Assembly (NCBI GenBank): GCA_002914805.1
Contig: JXTB01000199.1
Location: 319,925-383,924 of the forward strand
From: Parasponia andersonii
Taxonomy: Eukaryota > Streptophyta > Magnoliopsida > Rosales > Cannabaceae
DNA: 64,000 nt
Direction of reading: 5' to 3'
Below are positions 1 through 10,308 of the stretch, in pieces. The stretch's first letter is position 1. Each line of letters opens with the position of its first letter. A program made the translations under genes and the position numbers. The notes under the pieces were generated by a model. That model worked only from the letters and a program-made list of their open reading frames with translations, was not told the origin of the DNA and searched no databases.

Positions 1-906
1 AGAGATAGAAAATAGTCTGATTAATAGTATTAGTAGTACATTGGTACTTACACAAAAATGAAATGGTTTATTTTAGGTTTGCTCTGTATTATCTTGAACG
101 TTTTATTAGGCTCCATGGACTATTAAAAGTTTTAATTTTGCTCTTTAAACTACTAAAATCGTTATCGTGTGGGGGCAAATAGGTGAAAAGTATGACAGGT
201 GCATAAACAATTCTTATACTTGCCTAATAAATTGAATTCACGGGACAAAGTTGAATTTTGTAATAAAGTGGGGATATAAATGAAAGTACAAGTATATATA
301 CATAGACAGTGATTTAGCATCGATCAACGTGATTAAGCGAGATTCAAGTGACTCACACTACCGTTTAGTGATTATTGAGACGAGATTCAAGTGATTTACT
401 TCTACCACCGTTTAGTTTGCTACAGTAGTGGCTAACATTTTTTAAACAAAGTTGGATTAGTACGATAGTGACTAACATTCTTAAACAAATTGGAATTCCG
501 AAGATAACGTGCAGAGAGAGTAGCCATCGCCCCCTCCTCTTTTTTTTCCATAAAAGAAAAGTACATGCACCATAGTCTTCAATATTTCACTGTGGTAAGC
601 ATCCGATGCACACGTGGGCTCTCTTCAGTGGAAAAGTTTACTGTTTTGCTCTCATCCTTTAACAAAACGAGTAAACGACAAACAATTTCCTGACAACGAT
701 ATATTGTCAGTATTTTTCCACAGCTTCAGTCCAGTGTCCAGTTATCTTTGCACGCAAAATCATAGAAAACTGCACAAATGGGTATGGGTTCATTTTAATC
801 TTCAGTAACACTCGCTCCAAGCTCTTGGATTTGGCTACATTTTGTCTCTGCATCTCCTCTGCTTCGTCATCTTCACAACTCATTACCAAGCTTTTGAAGT
901 TCAACG
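1..906 (+). promoter_or_regulatory. 5' flank of REM-A
   Basis: No gene seen. Two imperfect direct repeats lie at 338-367 and 381-415 (CGAGATTCAAGTGA up to CCGTTTAG), and a second pair near 430-455 and 469-492. A G-box core CACGTG is at 611-616, about 290 bases before the REM-A start codon. The short open frames at 614-808 (plus) and 707-952 (minus) look like chance frames. Confidence 0.4.
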
Positions 907-3900
907 ATGTCTTTTGGACGCCAGAGAAACCAAAACCGGACCATATATTCATCTGGGACTCCCCATTTTTTCAACATAATTCTTGAAGAGACTCTTCAAG
1001 AGAACAAACTTGTAAGCATGCATTCACCGCTCAGTTTCTCTCTATTCCATACTGCTTATGTGAAGTCTTCATTCATTCTAAACCAAAATAGTTACTGCTT
1101 TAGTGCTATGCAACCAATAACCAATGTTGTTTTTGTAGACTTAAAAATTGGAAGAGGTAATGTGACTTTATCTTGACCTGGTCATTTTATCATTACTAGT
1201 GACAGAATGCGGTCAAATGGAAGATTGTCTGAAGTGAGTTAGGCCTTAAAAAGCCTGTAGATCACTACCTGTAAAGTCCTTCTAAGTGATCTTATAAACT
1301 TGTGTATTTTACGAAGTTAGGCCTTGAAATTACGGTAGTTACACGCATTAATAAGTTTTGAACGAAAGATACGGATACACAAGTATGCATTTCTCATGGA
1401 TTATGCCGGGTTTTAGTGGGAAGCCATCAGGCTATTACTTAGTCAAAAGGGTACATGATAACGTGTGTCCAATAACCTTTTTAACATTCATATTTTGCTT
1501 AAGCCTGGATTGAGAGACGTATTTACTTGCTGTTTGAGGTAATATTTCTTCTTATTTTGCAGCGGATTCCCCAAAAGTTCACAAGAAAATATGGGGAAAC
1601 TTTATCCAGTTCGGTTTTTGTTAAGCTTCCATGTGGTTCAAAATGGAAAATGAAATTAGCAAGACAAGACAACAAGATTTGGTTAGAGGGGGGTTGGCCA
1701 GATTTTTCAAAGCATTATTCACTGAAAAGAGGCAGCATGCTAATGTTTAGATATGAGGGTAATTCTGAATTTCACGCTGTCATATTTGATAAAAGTACTG
1801 TTGAGATAGATTATCCTTCTATTCCTCTCCATTTTGATAATTATGACGTTGATTTGGAACTCGCTGAAGATGATTCACCATGTCCCAAAGCAAGGGAGAA
1901 ATCTCCATTACCATGTTCTCAGCCTCCCAAGAGAATGAGAGCCAGTCCTACTCAAAGCAACTTATCTGGTCCTAATGAATGTGTACTTGACAGTTCAATA
2001 GTCAAAAGGAACTTACAGAGCTCTAAGCCAGAAATAATAGGCATGAAAAATTTACTTTCATCATAATTTGTTTCTATTATGAGCTTAAAAAGTTGCTCAT
2101 GTTATTTACTTTATATTTTTTGTTATCTGTTGAACAGGAAAACCTGATTTGCCAGCTGAAACTGACAGAGATAAATCATCCACCAGAAGAAAGAGGGTAT
2201 ACCAGATTGTTACGAGTATAAAAACACCAATGGATAGAAGCAAAAACGTTGCAGCGCTTCAAAAGGCTAGTGATTTTAAGTCGAAACACCCATTTTTCAA
2301 GGTTGTCATGCAACCATCCTATGTTTATGGATATCATTTGGTAAGTTTCATCTAAAAAACTCGCTACACCAATTTAATTTATAGAAAATTCAGTATGCAG
2401 ACAAGAGATAAAATGTTTTTTTGTCGAAGAATAGAGCAGAATTGTATACATTTTTCTTTTTCCCTTCACATCGTGTTCTCATATTGGCTTAATTTCTTTA
2501 TTTCCCTTTGTGTATCTTTAGAATTTTCCATCCGATTTTGCGCAATGTCATCTCACAAATAAATCTGACCATGCAATCCTCATAGTTTCAAATGGGGGGA
2601 GGGGGACTTGGTATGTAGTTTACAAGCTTTTAGAGTGCAAAAACAAACTAACAGCCAGATTCCAGTCTGGTTGGTTCTCATTTGTTGGGGACAATAATTT
2701 GGAAGTAGGTGATGTCTGTGTTTTTGTTCTGCTTGAGGGCATAAATGTTGCCTTTGAAGTTGTAATTTTCCGTGTCAACTCAAACTCAAAGTACCCCATA
2801 TCCACAGGTAAATCCACAGGTAAATAGCGTCGTTATGCTACTCTTCTCCATTTTCCCTCATGACTACTTGTTTTTATCTTTTATCGCTTCTACATCTTTT
2901 GTTGTCAGCTCATGAGGGTGGAACAATACTAGTGGAGCCAGAAGAAATTCTAACAAGCAAAACTCAATCCAGTGGCATCGTAAATTATGAGACTGGCAAG
3001 CCTGGCTCTCTTGACCATTTTCCTGCAACACAAGCAACTGGATGCATATCTACCCGTTGGAAGACAAGTCAACGTCCATTGACTTCCATTGAAAAAGTTT
3101 CATTTGAATCTGAAAATCCTTTCTTCAAGGTTCTTATGCAACCAACATATGTTAGTCCCAATGCCAATCATCTTGTAAGTGTTGAGCAAATCAACAATTG
3201 TAGCTCACCAACCAGCCACAATAGGAACAGTGAAAAAAGGCAGCCGCAATAGAAATAGTAAAAATGATATGCAATAGGAATAGTAAAAAGGGCAGCCGCA
3301 ATAGCAATAATAAAAAGAGCAGCCGTAATAATAATAGTAAAAAATGATGTTCACACTACCTTTTAAGTTCTATAAATACGGAGAGCTTCATCACTTATTT
3401 TGCATCCTATTTAAAATCATCTTCCTTTCTGAGAGAGAATTCAAGCCTATAAATTCCTCTTAGTGTCCCACTTGTTTTCTTCTAAATTATTTAGAGATAA
3501 TATTTTCTCCTATTTCAAGAGAAAAAGAGGTTCATTTGTTCTCTTCTTGTATTTAGAGAGAAGTGAGTTGTAATCTCTTTTTCATAGTAAAATTCTTCAC
3601 AGCCTTATCTATGGACGTAGCCTAAATTGGGTGAACCACGTTAATTCTTTTGTGTACCTTATTTTTTTATTTTATCCAAATTTTCTCAAGTCGTATTTTA
3701 GCTATGTGTTATCGCTTCCGCAAAGCTGATCTCCTAACAATGGTATCAGAGCCATTGGTTAGAGTATTATTCACATATACAACTATTCACGTATATAGTA
3801 CTGTTCACATATACGGTACTATTCATATATACAGTACTATTCATATACAGTGAAACGGTGGTAACTAAACAAATCATGGTGAACAAAAATAGCGGCAAAA

Positions 3901-6900
3901 TTCGATATTGAGAAGTTTAATAGGAGCAATTTCTCTCTGTGGAAAATGAAGATAAAGGCAATCTTGAGAAAAGATAATTGCCTAGTAGCAATTAGGGAAA
4001 GGCTTGTTGAGATTACTGATGATAAAAGGTGAGACGAGATGGATAGCAATGCTATCGCTAACTTACATCCGGCGCTAGCAGATGGAAACCTGTCGAGCAT
4101 TGAGGAGAAGAAGTCAGCCAAGAAGATATAGGATACACTGAAAAAGTTGTATTAGGCCAAGTCGCTTCACAACAAAATTTTCTTGAAGAGAAGGCTTTAT
4201 AACCTTCGGATGGTGGAATTAACAACGGTGACTGACCACATCAACACCCTTAACACTCTATTCTCACAGCTCACAATAATAGAGCATAAAATAGAGGATA
4301 ATGAACGTGCAGAAATCTTACTTCAGAGTCTACCTGATTCGTATGATCAACTTATCATAAATGTGACCAGTAATGCTACAACTCTAGTTTTCAACGATCT
4401 TACAGCTGTTGTTCTCGAAGAAGAAAATCAGCGTAAGAATAAGGAAGACAGATTAGCAAGTTCACAGCAAGTAGAGGCTTTGACAATGAGAGGGAAATCA
4501 ACGAAACGTGGCCCTAGTAAGAGTCAGAGTCATAGTAGATCAAAATCAAGAAGTAAGAAGAATGTCAAGTATTATCACTGTGGCAAGAAAGGGCACGTCA
4601 AAAGGGAGTATTGGTAACTCAAGAAAAATAAAGGTTCCAGAGGGAAGGACCCTGAGTCATCAAATGCTCAGGGGAATGTTGCAAATACTTCAGATGAAAG
4701 AGAAATCCTATTTAGTGAAGTAGCAATAATTTCTAAGGACAGACGACAGCTCACTGATGTTTGGTTAGTGGATTCGGGAGCAACATGGCATATGACTTCT
4801 CACAAAGAATGGTTTCACACATATGAACCTGTTTCTGGAGGATCTGTATTTATGGGTAACGATCATGCTTTAGAGATCGCTGGGATTGGTACTATCAAGA
4901 TAAAGATGTACTATGACGCTATTCGTACTATTCAAGAAGTGCGACATGTGAAGGGCCTGAAGAAAAATCTATTATCTTTGGGACAATTAGATAACATTGG
5001 TTGCAAAACTCGTGTCGAGAATGGGATCATGAAGATTATGAAGGGCGCACTTGTAGTAATAAAGACGGAAAAAATCGCAATGAATCTATACATGCTTAAA
5101 GGAGATACACTAATGGAAGCGGAGGCATCAGTTGCTTCAACAAATTCCAAAGAAGAATCAACGATGATGTGGCATCATAAGCTTGGCCATATGTTAGAAC
5201 GAGGCTTGAAGAATCTCTCTGAACAGAGGTTGCTTCCTAGTCTCACAAAGGTATCTTTACCTTTTTGTGAACATTGTGTCACAAGCAAGTAGCATAGATT
5301 AAAGTTTAGCACATCCAGTTCTAGAAGTAAAAAAGTTCTAGACTTGGTTTACTCTAATGTTTGGCAAACACTGGTAATGTCCCTAGGAGGAGCTAGATAC
5401 TTTGTATCTTTTATTGATGATCACTCTAGGAGATATTGGGTGTATCCTATCAAGAGGAAGGCATATGTGTTTTCAGCCTTCAAAATATTCAAAGCACGGA
5501 TAAAGCTTGAATCTGGAGAAAAGATCAAGGGTTTAAGGACGGACAATGGAGGAGAATATACAAGCAATGAATTTGATAACTTCTGTCAACAAAAAGGTAT
5601 CAAGAGGTAGTTCAGAGTGGCGTACACTCCTCAACAAAATGGAGTGACAGAGTAGATAAACAGAACCTTGTTAGAAAGAACAAGAGCAATGTTGAAAGCT
5701 ACAATGGAGGAGAATATACAAGCAATGAATTTGATAACTTCTGTCAACAAGAAGGTATCAAGAGGTAGTTCAGAGTGGCGTACACTCTTCAACAAAATGG
5801 AGTGACAGAGCAGATGAACAGAACCTTGTTGGAAAGAAAAAGAGCAATGTTGAAAGCTACAAGTCTACCCAAGACATTCTGGACAGAAGCAGTCAAAACC
5901 GCCTGTTATGTGATCAATCGATCTCCATCAACAGCAATAGATTTGAAGACACTGATGGAGATGTGGACTGGTAAGCCAGTTGATTATTCTCGCTTACATA
6001 TATTTGGATGTCATGTGTACGTGATGTACAACGCTCAAGAAATCAAAAAACTGGATTCAAAGTCCAGAAGGTGTGTACTCTTGGGATATGCTGATGGAGT
6101 CAAGGGATATTACTTATGGAATCCCACCGCCCATAAGGTTATCATCAGCAGAGATGTGATATTTGCAGAGAATAAACTGCAAGAGAAGGGAGACAATAGC
6201 AGACCAGAATCTACTATAGTTCAGGTAGAAAAGAATACTGAAGATTCAGATTTTTTTGAAGTAGCACCAGAGCACAAAGTAGAAGAACCAGTCGAGGAAG
6301 AGGCTTCTGAAATTCGTCGTTCAACTCATGAGAGAAGAACACCGGCATGGCACTCGGATTATAACACTGAGAGCAATATTGCATACTGTCTTCTAACAGA
6401 GGATGGAGAGTCAATAACTTTCCATGAGGCTACCAAAAGCCCAGATGTATCCCTATGGATGACAGTAATGCAAGAAGAGATTGAAGCCTTTCACAAGAAT
6501 AAAACATGAGATCTTGTTTCGCTACCACAAAGAAGGAAGGCTATTGGTAACAAATAGGTCTACAAGATCAAGCGTGATAGCAATGATCAAGTGGAGCGGC
6601 ATCATGCGAGATTAGTGGTAAAAGGATACGCTCAGAAAGAATGTATTGACTTCAATGAGATATTTTCACCTGTAGTTCGACTGACAACAGTTAGAATAGT
6701 TTTGGCGATATGTGCTACGTTTGACCTACATCTAGAGCAGCTAGATGTGAAAACTGCTTTTCTTCATGCAGAACTTGAAGAAGAGATTTATATACTCCAA
6801 CCAGAAGGTTTTGCTGAAACAGGCAAGGAGAACTTGGTTTGTAGGTTGAACAAATCTCTATACGGTCTTAAACAGGCGCCGAGGTGTTGGTATAAGAGAT

Positions 6901-9107
6901 TTGATCCTTTCATCATAAGCCTTGAGTACAATAAACTCAGTTCAGACCACTGCACATACTTTAGGAGATTTGATGAAGATAGTGACTTCATTATCTTATT
7001 GTTGTATGTGGATGACATATTGGTAGCGGGCCCCAACAAAGGCAGAATCCAAGAATTTAAGGCACAGTTAGCTAAGGAATTTGATATGAAGGACTTGGGA
7101 CCAGTAAACAAGATTCTAGGGATGCAAATTCACCGAGACAGAGGTAACAAGAAGATTCGGCTTTCTCAGAAGAATTATTTGAAGAAAATCTTATGCCGCT
7201 TCAATATGCAAGATTGTAAATCGATTTCTACCCCACTTCTTGTTAACTTCAAGTTATCCTCCGGGATGTGTCCTAGCAATGAAGCAGAGAGAATGGATAT
7301 GTCTTGAGTACCATATGCATCAGCAGTGGGAAGCCTAATGTTCACTATGATATGTACAAGACTAGACATTACATAAGCAGTGGGAGCAGTTAGTCGATAT
7401 ATAACATTAGAATGCTGTGAAGAGAATTCTGAGATACATTAAAGGAACCTCAGATACTGTATTATGTTACGGAGGATCAGAATTTATTGTCAGAGAATAT
7501 GTTGATTCAGATTTTACGGGTGATCTTGACAAGCGAAAATCTACTATAAGCTATGTGTTTACTCTTGCAGAAGGAGCTGTAAGCTGGGTTTCAAAACTAT
7601 AAACTGTTGTGGCTTTATCTACAACAGAAGCAGAATACATGGCGGTTACACAAACTTGTAAAGAAGCTATTTAGATTCAAATGTTATTGGAGGAACTCGG
7701 GGATAAATAAGAAAAGATTCCTATATTTTGTGACAGTCAGAGTGCCTTGCACATTGCAAGGAATCCAACCTTTCATTTTAGGACAAAGCACATTGGTGTT
7801 CAATATCACTTTTTTCCGAGAAGTAGTAGAAGATGAAAGTGTGGACATGAAGAAGATTCACACAAAGGAGATCCTAGTAGATGCTTTAACCAAACCAATC
7901 AATACTAACAAGTTCCAATGGTGTAGATCCTTATATGGCCTAGCAGAAATATAAGCAGTTTGAAGAATTGACAAGGGAAGAAAATAGAGATTTATCAAGT
8001 GTGAAGACATGATTAAAATTAAGTCTTCAAGTGGGAGAATGTTGAACAAATCAATAATTGCAGCTCACTAACCAGCCGCAATAGGAATAGTGAAAAAAGA
8101 TAGCTGCAATAGGAATAGTAAAAAGGGCAGCTGTAATAGTAATAGTGAAAAGAGCCGCCGTAATAGCAATAGTAAAAGATGGTGTTCACACCACCTTTCA
8201 AGTTCTATAAATACGGAGGGCTTCATCACTTGTTTGCATCCTATTCTAAATCCTCTTCCTTTCTAAGAGAGATTTCAAGCCTAGGAATTCCTCTTAGTGT
8301 CCCACCTATTTTCTCCTAAATTGTTTAGAGAGAGTGTTTTCTCCTATTTCAAGAGAGAGAGAGGTTCACTTGTTCTCTCCTTATATTTAGAGAGAAGTGA
8401 GTTGTAATCTCCTTTTCATAATGAAATTCTTCACAACCTTATCTGTGGACGTAGTCTAAATTGGGTGAACTATATTAATTTTTTTGTGTACCTTATTTTT
8501 TTTATTTTATCCAAATTTTCTCAAGTCGTATTTTAGCTGTGTGTTATCGCTTCCGCGAAGCCGATCTCCTAATAGTAAGCTCTCCAAACTGCAAGTATAT
8601 TTCCTTGGTAGAGTAGAAACATGCAATTAATTGGCTTCTTCTCTTTCTTGAGCAGAATGTCCCACTAGACTTTGCTACGAGATACATTAAGAATGAAGGT
8701 GATGCAGTTCTTTTAGTTCCCAACGGTAATTATTGGTGTGCGCAATTCAAAACGAGCCCCCTAAGTTGTAGTAATCGTTCGGCTAGACTCTGCAATGGTT
8801 GGCAAGAATTTGCAAAAGGCAATAATTTAGAAGTTGGCGATGTTTGCATCTTTGAGCTTCTTGATGTTGATGGAAAAGAAATTTCATTTAAAGTTTCCAT
8901 TGTCCACCGTGCTGAATCTGCATCTCTCCAACAATCTCAAGGTTAGTCATGAATGTGAACAACTCTTGATATACTAAATTCAGTTTACGTGACTGATGTA
9001 TTTGCATAGTATCTAAAACATGAAATTCTCTTTGTTCAGGAGTTGACTATGCAGCTAGTGCAAGCAAGCCAAAGGAAGAAGTGAGAGTTAAGATCGAAAT
9101 TGACTGA
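907..9107 (+). CDS. REM-A: REM/VRN1-like protein with three B3 domains, Copia element in intron 5
   Basis: Predicted DNA-binding nuclear protein of the plant REM branch of the B3 superfamily, about 539 residues. Proposed coding exons: 907-1011, 1563-1968, 2138-2340, 2522-2807, 2909-3174, 8656-8941 and 9040-9107, all with consistent phases (0,1,0,1,0,1). B3-1 is at residues 18-111 (starts TPHFF), B3-2 at 221-322 (HPFFKVV), B3-3 at 403-507 (NPFFKVL). Each shows the family GW..F and, in domains 2 and 3, LEVGDVC. In B3-1 the GD turn reads RGSML. The linker after B3-1 is acidic and then basic. Start: ATG at 907, matched in position by the first exons of REM-C and psi-D. Intron 5 (3175-8655) contains a whole Copia retrotransposon inserted at the donor. 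The least certain junction is the exon 2 donor at 1969, a weak GTCCTA. Whether the long intron is spliced efficiently is unknown. Confidence 0.82.
2798..2822 (+). other. tandem alternative splice donors at end of REM-A exon 4
   Basis: A 12-base unit, ATCCACAGGTAA, is repeated in tandem, giving two donors (GT at 2808 and GT at 2820). Both are phase 1, so either gives an in-frame product differing by four residues. Confidence 0.6.
3180..3739 (+). repeat. 5' LTR of the REM-A Copia element
   Basis: Starts TGTTGAG and ends CTAACA, the TG...CA form of LTRs. The U3 part (about 3220-3350) consists of short tandem units with core GGCAGCCGCAATAG followed by AATAGTAAAAA. A TATA box TATAAATA is at 3371-3378. 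It has about 25 more bases than the 3' LTR, apparently one extra U3 unit. Confidence 0.92.
3741..3752 (+). other. primer binding site, initiator methionine tRNA
   Basis: TGGTATCAGAGC, one base after the 5' LTR, is the classic complement of the plant initiator tRNA-Met 3' end used by Copia elements to prime minus-strand DNA synthesis. Confidence 0.9.
3870..4617 (+). pseudogene. Copia gag remnant
   Basis: Degraded gag of the REM-A Copia element. The longest open piece is 4183-4617. It shows the gag core (a [10 protein letters not shown]-type segment), an Arg/Ser/Lys-rich stretch and a damaged CCHC zinc knuckle near 4570-4615, in which cysteine positions are changed to tyrosine. Frameshifts and stops lie near the start (around 3920, 4030 and 4130). 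Confidence 0.8.
4740..7954 (+). pseudogene. Copia pol remnant (protease, integrase, reverse transcriptase, RNase H)
   Basis: The protease active site D-S-G is near 4770 ([11 protein letters not shown]). The pre-integrase zinc finger follows at about 5166-5290 (HH...CEHC). The integrase core runs from 5344, with the DNGGE motif near 5540, and continues after the duplication to about 6170. Reverse transcriptase spans about 6540-7307, with the catalytic YVDD near 7005. RNase H covers about 7417-7954. Stops and frame changes break it into at least six open pieces. The frame change between 5344 and 5775 equals the length of the 158-bp duplication, so the frame was continuous before that event. Confidence 0.88.
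5543..5858 (+). repeat. 158-bp tandem duplication inside Copia integrase
   Basis: The segment beginning ACAATGGAGGAGAATATA at 5543 recurs at 5701, so copies are 5543-5700 and 5701-5858. The copies differ at a few positions; the first carries an extra in-frame TAG. Since 158 is not a multiple of 3, the duplication shifts the pol frame. Confidence 0.9.
8031..8039 (+). other. polypurine tract
   Basis: GTGGGAGAA directly before the 3' LTR, the position of the plus-strand primer in LTR retrotransposons. Confidence 0.75.
8040..8574 (+). repeat. 3' LTR of the REM-A Copia element
   Basis: Starts TGTTGAAC and ends CTAATA, so the terminal CA has mutated to TA. The TATA box TATAAATA is at 8206-8213, only about 450 bases before REM-A exon 6, so a residual LTR promoter could read into the last B3 domain. 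Confidence 0.92.
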
Positions 9108-9776
9108 ACTATAGCACCGTATTATCATATTATTGAAGTGGCTTATCCGAGCAGCAAAAGGGTTGATAGCAAATAAATTCTTTTCAAATGCTAGCCACTC
9201 TCCAAGGTTGAGGACCTACGTTTAAATTGCCTGTGAATGTAAGGACAACTAATTTTAATTTTAGTATTCAGCTACAAGTATGTTCTGTAATGAGTATGCA
9301 ACATATATACTATGCCATGATGTTATTGTCTGAATTAGTGACTTTCGTTTTGCTCCAAGATTTTCTGCCATAATCGTGCATGTTGCTGTAGAGGATGAAA
9401 TAGAGCAAGAATTCGTCTACTACTTTGTTCTCATTTTTCTTCTCCATTGGTACTTTCGCTGAGATGTCGTTTTAGTGTTGACGTTTATAAGAGAGGTTGT
9501 CGTTTAACAGACTTTGGAATAGGTGGTTGAATGTTTGACGTTTATTAGAAAATTGAGGGAACTGTATATTATATTACGTTATTTATTTATAATACTTATT
9601 CTAGACTAGGGGAATTAACCACTTCGATAATATCATAACCAAATGAGTCCCATAGTATGAGAAGTTGTCGTTTGACAGATTTTGATTTTCCCCGGAATAT
9701 GCAATTTTTTTCCCCCCGGATTAGGCAGTTGAATGTTTGACGTTTTTATATAATATCAAGGGAAGTTTATATTATA
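9108..9776. other. 3' flank of REM-A with TGTCGTT-rich repeats
   Basis: No gene seen. From about 9460 the DNA holds repeated short motifs (GATGTCGTTTTAG, GTTGTCGTTTAACAGA, GTTGTCGTTTGACAGA) and two copies of GTTGAATGTTTGACGTTT near 9520 and 9728. This is the opposite-strand form of the AAACGACA motif that fills 47.3-48.1 kb. Confidence 0.5.
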
Positions 9777-10308
9777 GGGTTAATTGTAAAAAAATACTAA
9801 GGGTTCTATAATTTTAATTTTGAAATTTAGACTTTACAAAATAGTACTTTCGTATTAAAAATTTTTGAAAATTAATAATTTGAATAATTTTTTGATTTTA
9901 GTAAAGAAAAGACAATAATATATATCTTCCATCAAATTAGATTTTTTTTTTAAAAAGATGAGGCTTAACTAATGACCATTATTTACAAATTTAAACAAAA
10001 TAACACACACTCTATCAAAACTTGAACCACTGATCTCTCCAACCTCACACACATATTTAAGTCTTGGACCAACTGAGTTAAACCCAATTGGCTCTTCCAT
10101 TAAATTAGATTATTCCTTATTATTCTTCTTAATTTATCTATTATTATTGTCTTTTAAAATAATTCAAAAGGCCAATTTAAGATATTAACTTTTGTAAAAT
10201 ATTAATTTTATAGTATTATTTTACGGACTTCAAAATTTAGAATTGAAATTATAAAACATCCAAATTTTAGAAGATTTTTTTTTTTTGTAATTAACCAAAT
10301 GGTAGAAT
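9777..10308. mobile_element. MITE-like element with long terminal inverted repeats
   Basis: The left arm (about 9779-9890, starting GGTTAATTGTAAAAAAATA) is an imperfect reverse complement of the right arm (about 10190-10305, ending TTTTTGTAATTAACC). Total length is about 530 bases, AT-rich, no coding. No clear target duplication was found. A SINE-like unit lies in its middle. Confidence 0.6.
9962..10105 (-). mobile_element. tRNA-derived SINE-like unit nested in the MITE
   Basis: On the minus strand a polymerase III A-box-like TAACTCAGTTGG (about 10068-10079) is followed after about 40 bases by a B-box-like GTGGTTCAAGTTTTG (about 10015-10029). This is the layout of tRNA-derived SINEs or of a decayed tRNA pseudogene. 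Confidence 0.5.

Larger units (their letters stand above)
3175..8579 (+). mobile_element. Copia LTR retrotransposon (Tork/Tnt1-like), nearly complete, with GTAAG target duplication
   Basis: The LTRs are 3180-3739 and 8040-8574, flanked by the direct 5-bp duplication GTAAG at 3175-3179 and 8575-8579. The order of parts is LTR, primer site, gag, protease, integrase, reverse transcriptase, RNase H, polypurine tract, LTR. This domain order, integrase before reverse transcriptase, defines Copia. The frame is broken by several in-frame stops (for example near 5290, 5608, 6507 and 7305), by a 158-bp tandem duplication and by frameshifts after 7300, so the copy is no longer autonomous. The two LTRs differ at many positions, so the insertion is not recent. 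It lies in the same orientation as REM-A and exactly at its exon 5 donor. Confidence 0.93.
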
